Assembly: GCF_005047355.1 (NCBI RefSeq)
Contig: NZ_SUMC01000015.1
Span: forward strand, 1-64,000
Source: Actinacidiphila oryziradicis
GTDB lineage: Bacteria; Actinomycetota; Actinomycetes; Streptomycetales; Streptomycetaceae
DNA: 64,000 bases
Reading direction: 5' to 3'
The notes under the pieces are model-generated. The model had not been told where the DNA came from. It did no database searches and saw nothing but the letters and a program-made list of their open reading frames with translations. Made by a program: the position numbers and the translations under genes. Below, one piece after another: positions 1 to 9,382 of the stretch (position 1 is its first letter; the number at the start of each line of letters is the position of its first letter).

Positions 1-153
1 GCAGCCGGTCAGGACATCCAACGCCTCGCTGGAGAAGCGCCGTTCACGCCCCACCCACACCACCGGAACCCTGCCCTCGTTCGCCCACAACCGCAGCGTG
101 CCAGGGTGCACACCCACCCACCGCGCAGCCACCGCCAACCGAAGAAGTTCCAC
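1..153 (-). CDS. MerR/excisionase-type helix-turn-helix protein, N-terminal part (runs off left edge)
   Basis: Reading leftward from a GTG at 153, the frame stays open to the window edge for 51 codons. It encodes a compact HTH of the MerR/excisionase kind: a recognition stretch GVHPGTLRLWANEGRVPVV followed by GRERRFSSEALDVL, the basic wing and third helix. The same fold forms the N-terminus of IS607-type serine recombinases and of stand-alone excisionases, so it could be the start of a transposon resolvase or a small DNA-binding protein. The catalytic part, if any, lies outside the window. The start is chosen because no better initiator lies upstream; a clear ribosome-binding site is not visible. 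Confidence 0.5.
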   Translation of the reverse strand, partial: MELLRLAVAARWVGVHPGTLRLWANEGRVPVVWVGRERRFSSEALDVLTGC

Positions 154-461
154 GCGAGGAGCCTACGGCCCCAAGCGCACCCACCACCCCAAACCAGCAC
201 GAACATCACACCATCGCTGGAAACAGGGCGGAATTACCCACAGATCCACACGCACTCTGCTACGCAGCATCCACAAGGCCCCCTAAGCGAAACCCCCAAC
301 AGTTGAAGACCCTTTCCGGAACCTTGCGGGTCGGGCGGCGACCTCACGGCGCGGTCCGTGGCCCCTCGTCCCCCACATCTCCCACCGCCTGTAGGGACGG
401 CCTCCGGAGCGCAGCACACCGCCGGCGCCGGATGGGGGGTGGGCGGCGCCGACGGTGTGGC

Positions 462-493
462 CCGGGGGCCGGACGAAGCGGCCCGGCCCCCGG
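462..493. terminator. GC-rich stem-loop downstream of the multicopper oxidase gene
   Basis: A perfect 11-bp inverted repeat (CCGGGGGCCGG at 462-472 and its complement at 483-493) encloses a 10-base loop. It lies about 90 bases past the stop of the leftward multicopper oxidase gene and has no T-tract, as is usual for streptomycete terminators. Nothing else supportable was seen in 154-584. Confidence 0.5.
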
Positions 494-584
494 TCCCCGT
501 GGAGAGCCAGGAGGGCGTTCGGGGCGCCCGCCCTCCTGTCGTGCGTGGTCACTCAGCCGCGACCGGCGTCCCTCCTTCCCGACA

Positions 585-3500
585 TCACGGTGCTGCGGCC
601 ACCTGGACCGGGGACGACCACGCCGAGCTCCCGAGCACGTTGGTCGCTCGGACCTCCATGTACCAGACCTTCCGAGCGACGTTGCCCGTCGTGTAGGTCA
701 GCGTGCCGGCGGGAATCGTGGGCGACGTCCCGGCCACCGTGGTGAAGGCACCGGTGCTGCTCCACCGGACGGCGTAGCTGGACGCGTTGGAGACATCGCT
801 CCAGGTCATCGTCATCCTCTCGTTGCTGCCGGCCCGGACCGCGGTTCCCATGCCTGCCGGCACCGACGGGGCCGACACCTGGACCGTGATGGGAGGCGTC
901 GTGCTGCGCCCGGCGGCGTTCACCGCCGAGACCCGGTACTGGTAGGTCGACCCCAGAGCGACGGTGCCGTCCACGAACGTGACCGTTCCGGTTTTGTTGC
1001 GGGCCGGGGCCGTGCCGACCTGGCTGAACGTCACGCCGCTGTCCGAGGACCGCTCGACGACGAACCCGGACTCGTTGGTCGCGTTGTCCTGCCAGGTGAG
1101 GCTGACCTTCGGTCCGGTCTGCAACGCAGCGGTCAGGCCGGTCGGAGACAGCGGAACGTTGACCCCAACCGGGTCCGACACCGACTTCACCGTCATGCTC
1201 GGGAACTCGCTGCCGTATCCGACCGTGTTGAGTGCGACGACCCGGTAGAGGTACGGCGTGGTCACCGATGCCGTCGGGTCGACGAAGGCGCGGGCCTGGT
1301 GGATGTTCGGCTGGTCCAGTGGCGAGACAACTGTGCCGACGTCGACCCATGTGGTGCCGTCACTCGTGCGCTGGACGACGAAGGATGTCTCGTTGATCGA
1401 GTTGTCCTGCCAGGTCAGCCGGATCCGGGCGTTCTTGCCCGTGCCCACGACGGCTGACGAGAGCCCGCTCGCCTTCGACGGCGGCAGCGCCAGCGACTCG
1501 GGACGCATCATGTCCATCTCCTCGTGGCTGAGGATGTGGCAGTGGATGACGTACTCCCAGCCGAAGTTCACCAGCTTGTTGGTGATGGCTGCCGTCGGGT
1601 TGCCCTGCGGATCGACGTTGTTGAACATCGACGTGTCACCGAGTGGCATCGCCGGGTCGAGCGGCCGGACGGAGTTGGGCACCTCGAACGGCACCGTCGG
1701 CACGACCGGCCGCAGCGCGACGATCGTGTCCTCCAGCGGGCTCATCCGCACCGTGTCCTTCCACCCCAGCTCGTTGGCGTCCGGTGGGATGATGATGTTG
1801 TCCCAGGTCACCCGGTTGAGGACTTGGACGTCGTACAGGTGGAAGTGGATCGGGTGCGTGTCCACCCCGTTGTGGGTGAACCGCCAGATCTGCGTCCCGT
1901 CCGCGTTGGTGCTGATAGGCGTCACCTTCACGTCTGCCTTGGGCAGGTCGGTACCGTCGATCAGCTCGGTCGGCGGGTTGATGTACGGGTACAACGTCAC
2001 GTTCTGCGCCCCCGGCGTCGGTGGCTGCGCCTCGATGCCGAGGTTGGCTTGCATTCGACCGAAGTCGTCGAACGTCGTCGCGTTCATCTCGTCGTGGATG
2101 GCCTTCGGCTGCAGCGGCATTGTCATCTTGGTGTTCGGTGCCTTGAGCGTGTTGAAGCCGAACGCCGACGTGTCGTTCACGCGGACCAGGCCGTCACAGG
2201 TGTTCACGGACGTGTTCTTGACGTTGCAGTTGCTGCTGGCGGCAAAGCTCGTGCCGTACGCCGAGTTGTAGGCCGCCTGCCCGACGATCGTCGGGTTCTG
2301 CCCGGACTCGAAGACGCCCGAGCCGTTTGCATGGTGCTTGAAGGCGGCCCGCAGCTTTGCCAGGTCGAACGCCGGAGCCGGCGTCGTGTCCGCGATGGTC
2401 ACCTGCATCACGGTGCGGGTGTTGGGCCCGTACCCCGGCAGGATCTTCGGTGCGCCGACCGGGCTGAGGTCGGGTGCACCCGTGTAGTAGTCGTACGACG
2501 AGATGCGTGCCGGGTAGGCCGCGGGTGCGTCGTTGTACAGGATGAGCGTCTTGCCGGCGAACTTCGAGAAGTCCACCAGCACGTCGGCCCGCTCGGCCGG
2601 CGCGAGAGCCAGCGAGTGCTTGTCGACGTTGCCGACATCGAAGCGCGTCGGGTCGGTGATCCAGGTAGTCGGCTGCTGACCGTCGATGACAGCCGGTGCC
2701 GGCAGGAAGCCACCCTCGTTGGCGATCTGGATCCAGTCCGGCCCGGCGGCGTCGTTGTTCGCGTCCGCCGGGGTGGGCGACACGTTCGGGTCGGTCTGCG
2801 CGGCCGCCAGCTCGCTCGGCTTCAGCGCCACCTCGGTCGTGCCGTCGCCCTGCTTCGGGTCGGCGGTGTACCACTGGAAGTTGAAGAACCGGTCGTTCGC
2901 GGCGTTGAGCAGCCGCATCCGGTAGGTCTTCGGCTGAAGCGTCACCTTCGGGTAGGCGACCCCGTTGACGATGGGTGTGTCGTTGAACTGCTCCATGCCC
3001 ATCGAGATGTTCGGCGTGCCGGGGATCTGCTCCGGCTCGCACAACGGGTCGGTCTGGTACTGCCAGGTCGACGGGTCGTCCAGCTTGCACTTCGGGTCGT
3101 AGTACGGGTTGGCGATCGGCCCGTACTTGGTGTCGCCGGCCGGCGGCCAGAACCACGGCCCGTACATCCAGCGCCCGTACGCGCTCATGCCCGACGGGTC
3201 GCCGGGGTTCTGCGCAGGCATGTAGACGTGCTGGTACCAGAAGCTGCCCTTGGTGCCCCAGCGCTTCGTGTTCCAGGTGGGGTCCTGACCGTAGGAGACG
3301 GTCTTGCCGTTGACGTCCTTCTGGTCCTTGAGCTGCGAGTCGTCCGGCACGAACGTGCGGTCCTGGACGAGCAGCGGGATGGTGTCACCCGCGTCGGGAA
3401 TCGTGCCGCTGTTGACCAGCGCCTTCTCCGTGTCGTCGGTGATGGTGTAGCCCGCAGCCTCGCCGGCGTACACGTTCAGCCGGGTGATGCCGTAGGAGTG

Positions 3501-5288
3501 GTCGTGGTAGAACATCAGCCGGGCGCTCTGCTGGTTGGTGTAGTAGAACGTCGAGCAGCCGTCGTCCTTCGCGGCGCAGAGCGTCGCCCCGGAGCTGTCC
3601 ACCATGTCCGGCACGTTCTGCACGCTGACACCCTGCGGCCAGTCCGTGGTCTCGCCGGCCGGGGTGATCCACTGGTGCGGGGTGCCGTCGCTGATCCACG
3701 GCGTGGTGCCGCCGTGCAGGTGCAACGTGGCCCGGTTGTCCGTGAAGCAGCCGGCCTTGTCGTTCGTACACATCGGGTTGCGCACCTCGTCCGTGACGGT
3801 GCCGTCGTTCTTCGGTGCGGGCATCGTCATCGGGCCCATGCCGGAGCCCATGCCGGTGCTGTCGACCGGCAGGAACAGATCACCGTCGGCGCCCGTCGGG
3901 AGCAGGTTTCGGAACACGATCCGCACCGGCCGGTCCTTGGTCGCGGCGATGAGGGGGCCCATCCACTGCGGTGAGGTCACACCCGTGTACGGCAGCGGTT
4001 GCCTGGTGCCGTCCATCAGCTCGTTGTAGAGCGGGACCTTCCGTCCGGGCACCGCGTCCGTCGACAGCTGGACGTATCCCCGCACCAGGGTCGGCGGCAG
4101 GTCCGAGGAGAACCGGGTGAGGTACTGCACGAGACCGATGACGTACTCGTCGGCCGGCTTGCCGCTGGTGGTGACAGGCTCTGGCACACCCACGGGGATG
4201 AACTTCTCCGACGGCTTCGTCGACGGTGCCTGCAGCTGTGCGACGTCAGGACAACCCGTGCCGTCCGCCCCGGGATCGCAGGTGATCGGCAGCTCGTCCT
4301 GGAACTTCTTCATCCCGACCGAGAGGTAGCCGGCCCCCGGGTTGATGACCTTGATTCCACTGATCGCGCCGGCGTTCGTCAGGGCGTTTGCCGCTGCCCC
4401 GGCGCCTCCCTTGCCCGTCGGGTCGGTGATGGTGACATCGGGCGTTCCGGTGTAGCCGGAGCCGATCGTGTCCACGGTGAGTGCCACCAGCTTCAGACTG
4501 CTGGAGACCTTCGCCTCCGTCGCGCCGGGGATCGGGTCGGCCAACGTCCCGTTGTGGATCGCGACGCCGGGTGCGCTGCTGTAGCCGCTGCCGGGATCGT
4601 CGACGGTCACCTTCGTGACGCTGCCGTCGGCAGCGAGATCGGCCGGGTCGACGTGGCCCTTGGCCACTGCGCCGTTCGGATCGTCGGGGAGGTCGAAGTC
4701 CACCGTCGGCATGGTGTAGCCCGACCCGCCGTCGGTGATCGTCACGGCGTCCACCCCACCGGAAGCCGTGACGACAGCACCGCTGCCGCCGCCGCCGGTG
4801 ATGTCGACCGCGAAGCCGCCGTAGCCGCCGCCGCCCGCGCTGACCATGAGGCCGACCACGGCCCCGGTCGACTGGACGGTGGCCTCCGCGGTCGCTGCCG
4901 TGGTGCCACCGTCGATGGTGACCGACGTCGCGCCGGCGACGTAGCCGTGCCCTGGGGCGGTCACGTCGATGCTGGCGATGCCGCCGGTCTGCGGGTCCAC
5001 CGTGGCCGTTGCCTCGGCGCCGGTCCCGGCAGCGGTGGACGTGATGGTCACACTGGCCTTCGACAGGGTCAGCGGGCTGTTGGCCCAGTTCGGCCACGGG
5101 CCGAAGTAGTGCGGGACCTTCGTCTCGTCCGTCGGGCTGCTCGGCCCGCTGGCGGCAGCCGCCTGCGCCTGCTGGACCGGCGACGGCGGCAGACCTATCA
5201 AGATCGCCACCATCGCCCCGGAGCCGATCAGCGCGACGGTGCGCTGTCTCCACTTCCCCAACGGTCTAATTACCTTTTCGGTGAACAC
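585..5288 (-). CDS. giant secreted multicopper oxidase with N-terminal GxGY repeats and C-terminal FN3 domains (MofA-like)
   Basis: The 1567-residue protein has an N-terminal export signal (basic start, hydrophobic stretch, AQA site near residue 45). Residues about 80-325 hold six loose repeats built on GxGY followed by a short beta strand. The oxidase body carries all four copper-ligand clusters: LHLHGG near 520, FYHDHS near 590, HPIHFHL near 1142 and HCHILSHEEMDMM near 1250, so type 1, 2 and 3 copper sites look intact. About three fibronectin III-like modules fill the last 300 residues. Length and the HGGTTPWISDGTPHQW context resemble MofA-type manganese-oxidase homologues, but the substrate is inferred. 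A GTG at 5288, preceded by a GAGGGGAAGG-type RBS, is preferred over an ATG 90 bases upstream. It diverges from the response regulator/kinase pair. Confidence 0.9.
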   Translation of the reverse strand: MFTEKVIRPLGKWRQRTVALIGSGAMVAILIGLPPSPVQQAQAAAASGPSSPTDETKVPHYFGPWPNWANSPLTLSKASVTITSTAAGTGAEATATVDPQTGGIASIDVTAPGHGYVAGATSVTIDGGTTAATAEATVQSTGAVVGLMVSAGGGGYGGFAVDITGGGGSGAVVTASGGVDAVTITDGGSGYTMPTVDFDLPDDPNGAVAKGHVDPADLAADGSVTKVTVDDPGSGYSSAPGVAIHNGTLADPIPGATEAKVSSSLKLVALTVDTIGSGYTGTPDVTITDPTGKGGAGAAANALTNAGAISGIKVINPGAGYLSVGMKKFQDELPITCDPGADGTGCPDVAQLQAPSTKPSEKFIPVGVPEPVTTSGKPADEYVIGLVQYLTRFSSDLPPTLVRGYVQLSTDAVPGRKVPLYNELMDGTRQPLPYTGVTSPQWMGPLIAATKDRPVRIVFRNLLPTGADGDLFLPVDSTGMGSGMGPMTMPAPKNDGTVTDEVRNPMCTNDKAGCFTDNRATLHLHGGTTPWISDGTPHQWITPAGETTDWPQGVSVQNVPDMVDSSGATLCAAKDDGCSTFYYTNQQSARLMFYHDHSYGITRLNVYAGEAAGYTITDDTEKALVNSGTIPDAGDTIPLLVQDRTFVPDDSQLKDQKDVNGKTVSYGQDPTWNTKRWGTKGSFWYQHVYMPAQNPGDPSGMSAYGRWMYGPWFWPPAGDTKYGPIANPYYDPKCKLDDPSTWQYQTDPLCEPEQIPGTPNISMGMEQFNDTPIVNGVAYPKVTLQPKTYRMRLLNAANDRFFNFQWYTADPKQGDGTTEVALKPSELAAAQTDPNVSPTPADANNDAAGPDWIQIANEGGFLPAPAVIDGQQPTTWITDPTRFDVGNVDKHSLALAPAERADVLVDFSKFAGKTLILYNDAPAAYPARISSYDYYTGAPDLSPVGAPKILPGYGPNTRTVMQVTIADTTPAPAFDLAKLRAAFKHHANGSGVFESGQNPTIVGQAAYNSAYGTSFAASSNCNVKNTSVNTCDGLVRVNDTSAFGFNTLKAPNTKMTMPLQPKAIHDEMNATTFDDFGRMQANLGIEAQPPTPGAQNVTLYPYINPPTELIDGTDLPKADVKVTPISTNADGTQIWRFTHNGVDTHPIHFHLYDVQVLNRVTWDNIIIPPDANELGWKDTVRMSPLEDTIVALRPVVPTVPFEVPNSVRPLDPAMPLGDTSMFNNVDPQGNPTAAITNKLVNFGWEYVIHCHILSHEEMDMMRPESLALPPSKASGLSSAVVGTGKNARIRLTWQDNSINETSFVVQRTSDGTTWVDVGTVVSPLDQPNIHQARAFVDPTASVTTPYLYRVVALNTVGYGSEFPSMTVKSVSDPVGVNVPLSPTGLTAALQTGPKVSLTWQDNATNESGFVVERSSDSGVTFSQVGTAPARNKTGTVTFVDGTVALGSTYQYRVSAVNAAGRSTTPPITVQVSAPSVPAGMGTAVRAGSNERMTMTWSDVSNASSYAVRWSSTGAFTTVAGTSPTIPAGTLTYTTGNVARKVWYMEVRATNVLGSSAWSSPVQVAAAP

Positions 5289-5482
5289 GCCTTCCCCTCC
5301 CCTTGGTGACCCGCCGCCGCTTGCGCGCTCGGGTCTGCCCCCCCTTGGCCCACTGGGAGGCGGCGAGAACGAGGGCACGAGCCCTTGCCACCGGCCAGTG
5401 GCGCGACCCGCGGGGGCCGCGCGACGACTCTGCGGCCGGCCGCCGAGTGCATGGGCAAAGATGACGCGCCTCTCATCCAGAT

Positions 5483-5578
5483 GTCATGACGGGGCGCCGC
5501 GAGGCCGGACTGCGTAGGACGTCGGCGCGCCGGACGCGTCGTTGCCCGGCGTACATGACAAATCACGCAACGTCATGT
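5483..5578. promoter_or_regulatory. repeated CATGAC operator-like motifs between oxidase and response regulator
   Basis: The 448-base divergent intergenic region holds an 8-bp palindrome GTCATGAC at 5483-5490 and an inverted pair, ACATGAC at 5553-5559 and GTCATGT at 5572-5578, whose centres are 19 bases apart. The shared core and spacing of about two helical turns suit a dimeric response regulator. A TATATA-containing -10-like element lies near 5660, upstream of the regulator. The assignment to the adjacent regulator is inference. Confidence 0.4.
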
Positions 5579-5736
5579 CGATCGCCTTCGGCGGACGCCA
5601 AACCGGGTCGATCCCGACACTTTTGCGAGTTCGCCTGCGGAAGGCCGGGTGCGGCACTTATATAGAGCCGGGGACAGCCGCAGATGACAGCCCAGAGGGC
5701 ACTGTCGGGTGCGCGGCGGGGGAGGTAGTAGCCACT

Positions 5737-6402
5737 ATGGCTCGGTTGTTGGTCGTCGAGGACGAGGCGCGGCTGTGCGCCTACCTCACGCGCACGCTGG
5801 AAGCGGACAGTCACGTCGTCGACAGCACGGGGTCCGGCCCGGACGCCGTACGCCGCCTGCGAGACGGCGAGTTCGACCTGGTCGTGCTCGACCTCATGCT
5901 GCCCGGGTTCGACGGTTTCGAGGTGATGCAGCGGGCCTTCGACCGGCGACCCGACCAGCGGGTTTTCGTCCTGTCCGCCGTGATGGACGTCGCCACCCGG
6001 ATCCGTTGCCTGCAGATCGGGGCCGTCGATTTCCTCGGCAAGCCCTTCGCGACCGCGGAACTGGTGGAGCGTGTCCGCACCAGGCTCCGTGCGCCTGCCG
6101 CCAGCATTTTCCAGCGGTGGCTTCACGTCGGGGAGGTCACCCTCGATCTCGAGCGGCAGGCGCTCAGCCTCGACGGGAGGGACGTGCCCCTGTCGCACCG
6201 CGAGTTCATGCTGCTTGGCCACCTCATGCGGCGAGCGGGGGAGGTGTGCAGCCGACGTGAGCTCCTCGCGAGCGTCTGGGGCTACGCCGACGACCTCGGG
6301 AGCAACGTGGTCGACGTGACGGTCCGCCGGATCCGCGGCAAGGTGCCCCGGCCGGTCATCGCAACGGTGCGCAATGTCGGGTACGTGTTCAGTGCCGGCT
6401 GA
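5737..6402 (+). CDS. OmpR/PhoB-family response regulator
   Basis: A 221-residue two-domain regulator. The receiver domain spans roughly residues 1-118 with the acidic pocket E8-D9, phosphoacceptor D52 in LVVLDLMLPG, and the conserved lysine in the LGKPF motif. A winged-helix effector domain occupies about 125-221 (SHREFMLLGHLM, then the recognition helix in GSNVVDVTVRRIRGKV). ATG at 5737 is chosen because a GGGGAGGTAG ribosome-binding site lies just upstream and the protein then starts at the usual MARLLVVEDE; longer starts add non-homologous residues. It overlaps the downstream histidine kinase gene by 11 bases, so the two are translationally coupled. It is divergent from the multicopper oxidase, its likely target. 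Confidence 0.93.
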   Translation: MARLLVVEDEARLCAYLTRTLEADSHVVDSTGSGPDAVRRLRDGEFDLVVLDLMLPGFDGFEVMQRAFDRRPDQRVFVLSAVMDVATRIRCLQIGAVDFLGKPFATAELVERVRTRLRAPAASIFQRWLHVGEVTLDLERQALSLDGRDVPLSHREFMLLGHLMRRAGEVCSRRELLASVWGYADDLGSNVVDVTVRRIRGKVPRPVIATVRNVGYVFSAG

Positions 6403-7483
6403 GCGCCGACGTCTCGTCTTCGTCGGCTGGGTGCTGTTCGCCGCGTGCAGCCAGCTGCTGCTGTTCGTCGTACCCCACCTCGAGACCGTGGCGTTCCACC
6501 TGGTGTGGATCAGCATGTCCATCGTCTACGGCGTTCAGAGCTGGTCGGCCCGTCGCACGTCCGTCGTGCTGACCGTGGTCATCCTGGTCACGGGTGCTGC
6601 CCTGAGCGAGTTCATAGCGGAGGGCTACGCCCACTGGGACGAGCTCGCCGAGGTGCCTCTGATGGCGCTGGTGTTCCTCACCATGGTCTGGCACGTACGC
6701 CGGCGGGCCGCTGCCCTCGCGGAGACTCAGAGCCTTGTCGAGCGCGAGCGTCGCGCGCAGGAGGTCCAGGAGCTCTTCGTCCGCAACTGCTCACACGAGA
6801 TGCGTACGCCGATCACGGTGGCCCGCTGCTACGCAGAGATGGTCCGGGACGAGTTGCCGACCCCGGAGAGCAAGGACGACCTCGACGTCGTGGTGGACGA
6901 GCTGGACAAGCTCGGCGGCCTCGCCGGGCGTCTCCTCGTCCTGGTCGACGCCTACGAGTCCACCGAGTTCGAGTGGGGCCCCGTCGACCTCGGCTCCCTC
7001 CTGCAGCGGACGGTCCAGCGGTGGCGGCCGGCCTCGGACCGTGACTGGCTCCTGGACGCGCCGTCCGTCCTGGTCGAAGGTGACGAGTCCCGGCTCGAGG
7101 CTGCCCTCGACGCCCTGGTGGAGAACGCCGTGAAGTTCACCGTGGACGGGGACGCCATCGAGCTGCGCTGTCGCGCGACCCGCAACGGTGCCGTGGTCGA
7201 CGTGGAGGACGCGGGCATCGGGTTCGCCCGGTCGCAGGCCGACGACGGGAGCGGCCAACCGCAGTCGTCGGGTCGCCCCGGCACCGGGCTCGGCCTGGCG
7301 ATCGTGCGCGCCATCGTCGAGGGTCATGGCGGTGGCCTCACTGTGGTGTCCGAGCGGCCGAGCGGCTCGTTGCTCCGGATGGTGCTGCCGCTGCACCCAC
7401 CGGCGGCCGAGCCGAGGTCGGCACCGGCCGGTCCGTCAGGGCAGCCACGCCTGCGAGCGGCTCAGCTCGAGGAGTCCGCCTGA
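6392..7483 (+). CDS. membrane-bound sensor histidine kinase
   Basis: A 363-residue kinase. Residues 1-105 contain three or four hydrophobic membrane segments with very short loops and no sizeable extracellular sensor, so the signal is probably detected within or near the membrane. The dimerisation/phosphoacceptor motif NCSHEMRTP places H135. The ATPase domain shows an N box (ALVENAVKF), a G1 box (VEDAGIGF) and a G2 box (GTGLGLAIV). GTG at 6392 is taken because it gives the tight overlap with the response regulator stop; an ATG 18 bases earlier is possible. Partner of the preceding regulator. About 30 residues after the catalytic domain are proline/alanine-rich and disordered. Confidence 0.9.
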   Translation: MPAERRRLVFVGWVLFAACSQLLLFVVPHLETVAFHLVWISMSIVYGVQSWSARRTSVVLTVVILVTGAALSEFIAEGYAHWDELAEVPLMALVFLTMVWHVRRRAAALAETQSLVERERRAQEVQELFVRNCSHEMRTPITVARCYAEMVRDELPTPESKDDLDVVVDELDKLGGLAGRLLVLVDAYESTEFEWGPVDLGSLLQRTVQRWRPASDRDWLLDAPSVLVEGDESRLEAALDALVENAVKFTVDGDAIELRCRATRNGAVVDVEDAGIGFARSQADDGSGQPQSSGRPGTGLGLAIVRAIVEGHGGGLTVVSERPSGSLLRMVLPLHPPAAEPRSAPAGPSGQPRLRAAQLEESA

Positions 7484-7511
7484 GCTCAGCCGGCCCAGCC
7501 GCGGGCGCTCA

Positions 7512-7607
7512 GGCCCGCAGCGACCGGGGTCTGACAGGGAGGGGGCTGGCGAGGTAGATCGTGAAGCCCCAGGTGTGCAGGACACCGGAGAAGCGTAGGC
7601 GGCACAG
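7512..7607 (-). pseudogene. short coding-like remnant with GVLHTWGF motif
   Basis: In the minus frame ending at 7509 about 32 residues read LCRLRFSGVLHTWGF and continue to a stop. The stretch resembles a motif I associate with small Streptomyces proteins near mobile elements, but I cannot name the family. It abuts the truncated start of the alcohol dehydrogenase fragment, so the junction between the two remnants is near 7610. Weak evidence. Confidence 0.22.
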
Positions 7608-7619
7608 CGGCAGCCGTTC

Positions 7620-8148
7620 GCTGCTTGCCAGCGCCGCCGCGCTCAAGCACGGACTCCCGCTGGTCAATCTGGTACGCGGCGACACGGGGGCGCGGGCCTT
7701 GCGGCAGCGCTTCCCCGGGCTGCCGACCATCTCGACGGCCGACGCGGACTGGCGTACGCAGGTCCAGGACGCCGTCGGCGGCCAGGGCGCCCAGGTCGTC
7801 CTCGACGCGGTCGGCGGATCGCTCACCCGTGACCTGGCCGCGCTGCTCGCGGACGGCGGCACGCTGATCTCCTACGGCGCGCTCGGCTCCGGCAGCACAC
7901 CGCTGGAGTCTCTGGCGCTGATCCCGCGGGGCCTGACCGTGCGGGGCGTGTCCATCGGCCAATGGTTGACCCGCACGCCTGGGGAGCGGGCCGAGGACGT
8001 CGCCTTCGCCGCCCGCCTGGCCGAGAGTGCCCCGGAGCTGTTCGAGGTCGCCGCCCGCTACGACCTCGCCGACTTCGCGAAGGCCATCGCCCACGTCCGC
8101 CGCCCCGACAAGAGCGGAACCGTCCTGCTCACCAGCCCTGCCTCCTGA
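7620..8148 (+). pseudogene. zinc-type alcohol dehydrogenase/quinone oxidoreductase, C-terminal remnant
   Basis: From about 7620 the frame encodes the C-terminal half of a medium-chain dehydrogenase: the tail of the nucleotide-binding fold (LVNLVRG), then QVVLDAVGG, ADGGTLISYGALG and a C-terminal YDLADFAKAIAHV segment. The catalytic N-terminal GroES-like domain and the GxGxxG loop are missing. The sequence before 7620 is unrelated and includes a minus-strand remnant, so the 5' half was lost by rearrangement. The possible GTG at 7561 does not restore a dehydrogenase. The fragment is followed at 21 bases by an intact NADP-binding oxidoreductase gene, pointing to a former oxidoreductase operon. 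Confidence 0.75.
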
Positions 8149-8168
8149 ACCTCACGAAGGGCCCTGTC

Positions 8169-8771
8169 ATGAAGATCGGAACCCTCGGCGCCGGAACCGT
8201 CGCCCAGGCCATCGCCCGGCACGCGGTAGCCCACGGCCATCAGGTCGTGCTGAGCAACAGCCGCGGCCCCGCCTCCCTGGCCGCCCTCACCGAAGACCTC
8301 GGACCGCTCGCCCGTGCCGGCACGCCCGCAGAGGCCGCCGCGGCGGAGCTCGTCGTGCTCGCTGTCGGCTGGCCCCAGGTGCCGGACGCGGTGGCCGGCC
8401 TGCCGCCCTTCGACGGGCGCATCGTCGTCGACGCCACCAACCAGTTCGCTTCCCCGCCCCTGAACGCGAAGATCGCCGACCTGGGCGAACTGACCGGAAG
8501 CGAGTACGTCGCCTCGCTGCTGCCCGGCGCCCGCGTCGTCAAGGCGTTCAACACCCTCTACGGCCAGTACATCGCCGCCGACCCACGCCACGAGGCCGGA
8601 CGGCAGGTGCTGTTCCTCGCCGGTGACGACGCCGACGCCAAGCACACCGTCGCTGACCTGACCGCCGGGTTCGGCTTCGCTCCCGTCGACCTCGGCGGGT
8701 TGCGCGAGGGCGGACGCCTCATGCAACTCGGCGGCCCGCTCTCCGGCCTCCACGTCCTCAAACAGGACTGA
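8169..8771 (+). CDS. NADPH-binding oxidoreductase of the F420-dependent NADP reductase-like family
   Basis: A 200-residue Rossmann protein beginning MKIGTLGAGTVAQAIA, which is the dinucleotide-binding GxGxxA loop at residues 7-12. SNSRGP after the second strand suits NADPH, and VVDATNQ plus RVVKAFNTLYGQ are conserved features of the family that includes F420-dependent NADP reductase and eukaryotic STEAP reductase domains. The length is normal. ATG at 8169 has a GAAGGG ribosome-binding site. It is flanked by a 5'-truncated dehydrogenase and a 3'-truncated old-yellow-enzyme gene, so it is the only intact member of this cluster. The physiological substrate cannot be told from sequence. Confidence 0.85.
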   Translation: MKIGTLGAGTVAQAIARHAVAHGHQVVLSNSRGPASLAALTEDLGPLARAGTPAEAAAAELVVLAVGWPQVPDAVAGLPPFDGRIVVDATNQFASPPLNAKIADLGELTGSEYVASLLPGARVVKAFNTLYGQYIAADPRHEAGRQVLFLAGDDADAKHTVADLTAGFGFAPVDLGGLREGGRLMQLGGPLSGLHVLKQD

Positions 8772-8833
8772 GCCAGACCCCCGCTCACCCATCCCTCTCG
8801 CCCGGACCCCGGACCCGTACAAGAAAGATCCTC

Positions 8834-9382
8834 ATGACCAGCCAGCCCCGAACCTCCACCGTCCAGCCCCTGCTGCAGCCCGTCCGCCTGGGCGCGCTGG
8901 AGCTGCCCAACCGCGTCGTCATGGCCCCCATGACCCGCGCCCGCGCCCAGAACGCAGAACTGGCCCCCACCGATCTTCACGCGGCCTACTACGCGCAGCG
9001 TGCCGGCGCCGGCCTGATCGTCACCGAGGGCACCTGGGTCAGTGCCGACGCCATCGGCTTCATCAACGTCCCCGGCATCTACAGCGAGGCGCAGACCGCC
9101 GGCTGGGCGAAGGTGACCGAAGCCGTTCACGAGACGAGCGGGCGGATCGTCTCGCAGCTCGGTCACGTCGGCGCGGTCTCCCACCCCGACCACCGCGGCG
9201 GCCGCCTGCCCGCCGGACCGTCGGCCGTCAACCCCGGCGAGACGTCCTTCACCCCGGCCGGACCGAAGGACACCCTCACCCCGCGCGCGTTCACCGCCGC
9301 CGAGATCGCCGACACCATCGCCGCCTACCGGCACGCCGCTACCCCGCGTTCACAGCGACCGGCCGCAAGTAGCCGCGTCTGA
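8834..9382 (+). pseudogene. old yellow enzyme-type NADH:flavin oxidoreductase, 3'-truncated
   Basis: The first 165 or so residues match the N-terminal half of the OYE TIM barrel: LGALELPNRVVMAPMTRARA, YYAQRAGAGLIVTEGTWVS, then the QLGHVG strand. Homology stops after TAAEIADTIAAYRHAA near 9337, just before the segment that normally carries the active-site His-x-x-Asn and the rest of the FMN site, and a short unrelated tail leads to a stop. A normal enzyme has about 360 residues, so this one lacks half of its barrel and cannot be functional. The break coincides with the end of the truncated chrA reading from the other side, so one deletion or recombination event near 9340-9400 probably cut both genes. 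Confidence 0.8.

Noticed and set aside
1524..3974. Long plus-strand open frame of 816 codons opposite the multicopper oxidase
   Set aside because: Arg/Val-rich composition typical of the antisense of a GC-rich gene; the minus-strand frame has full copper motifs and an RBS.
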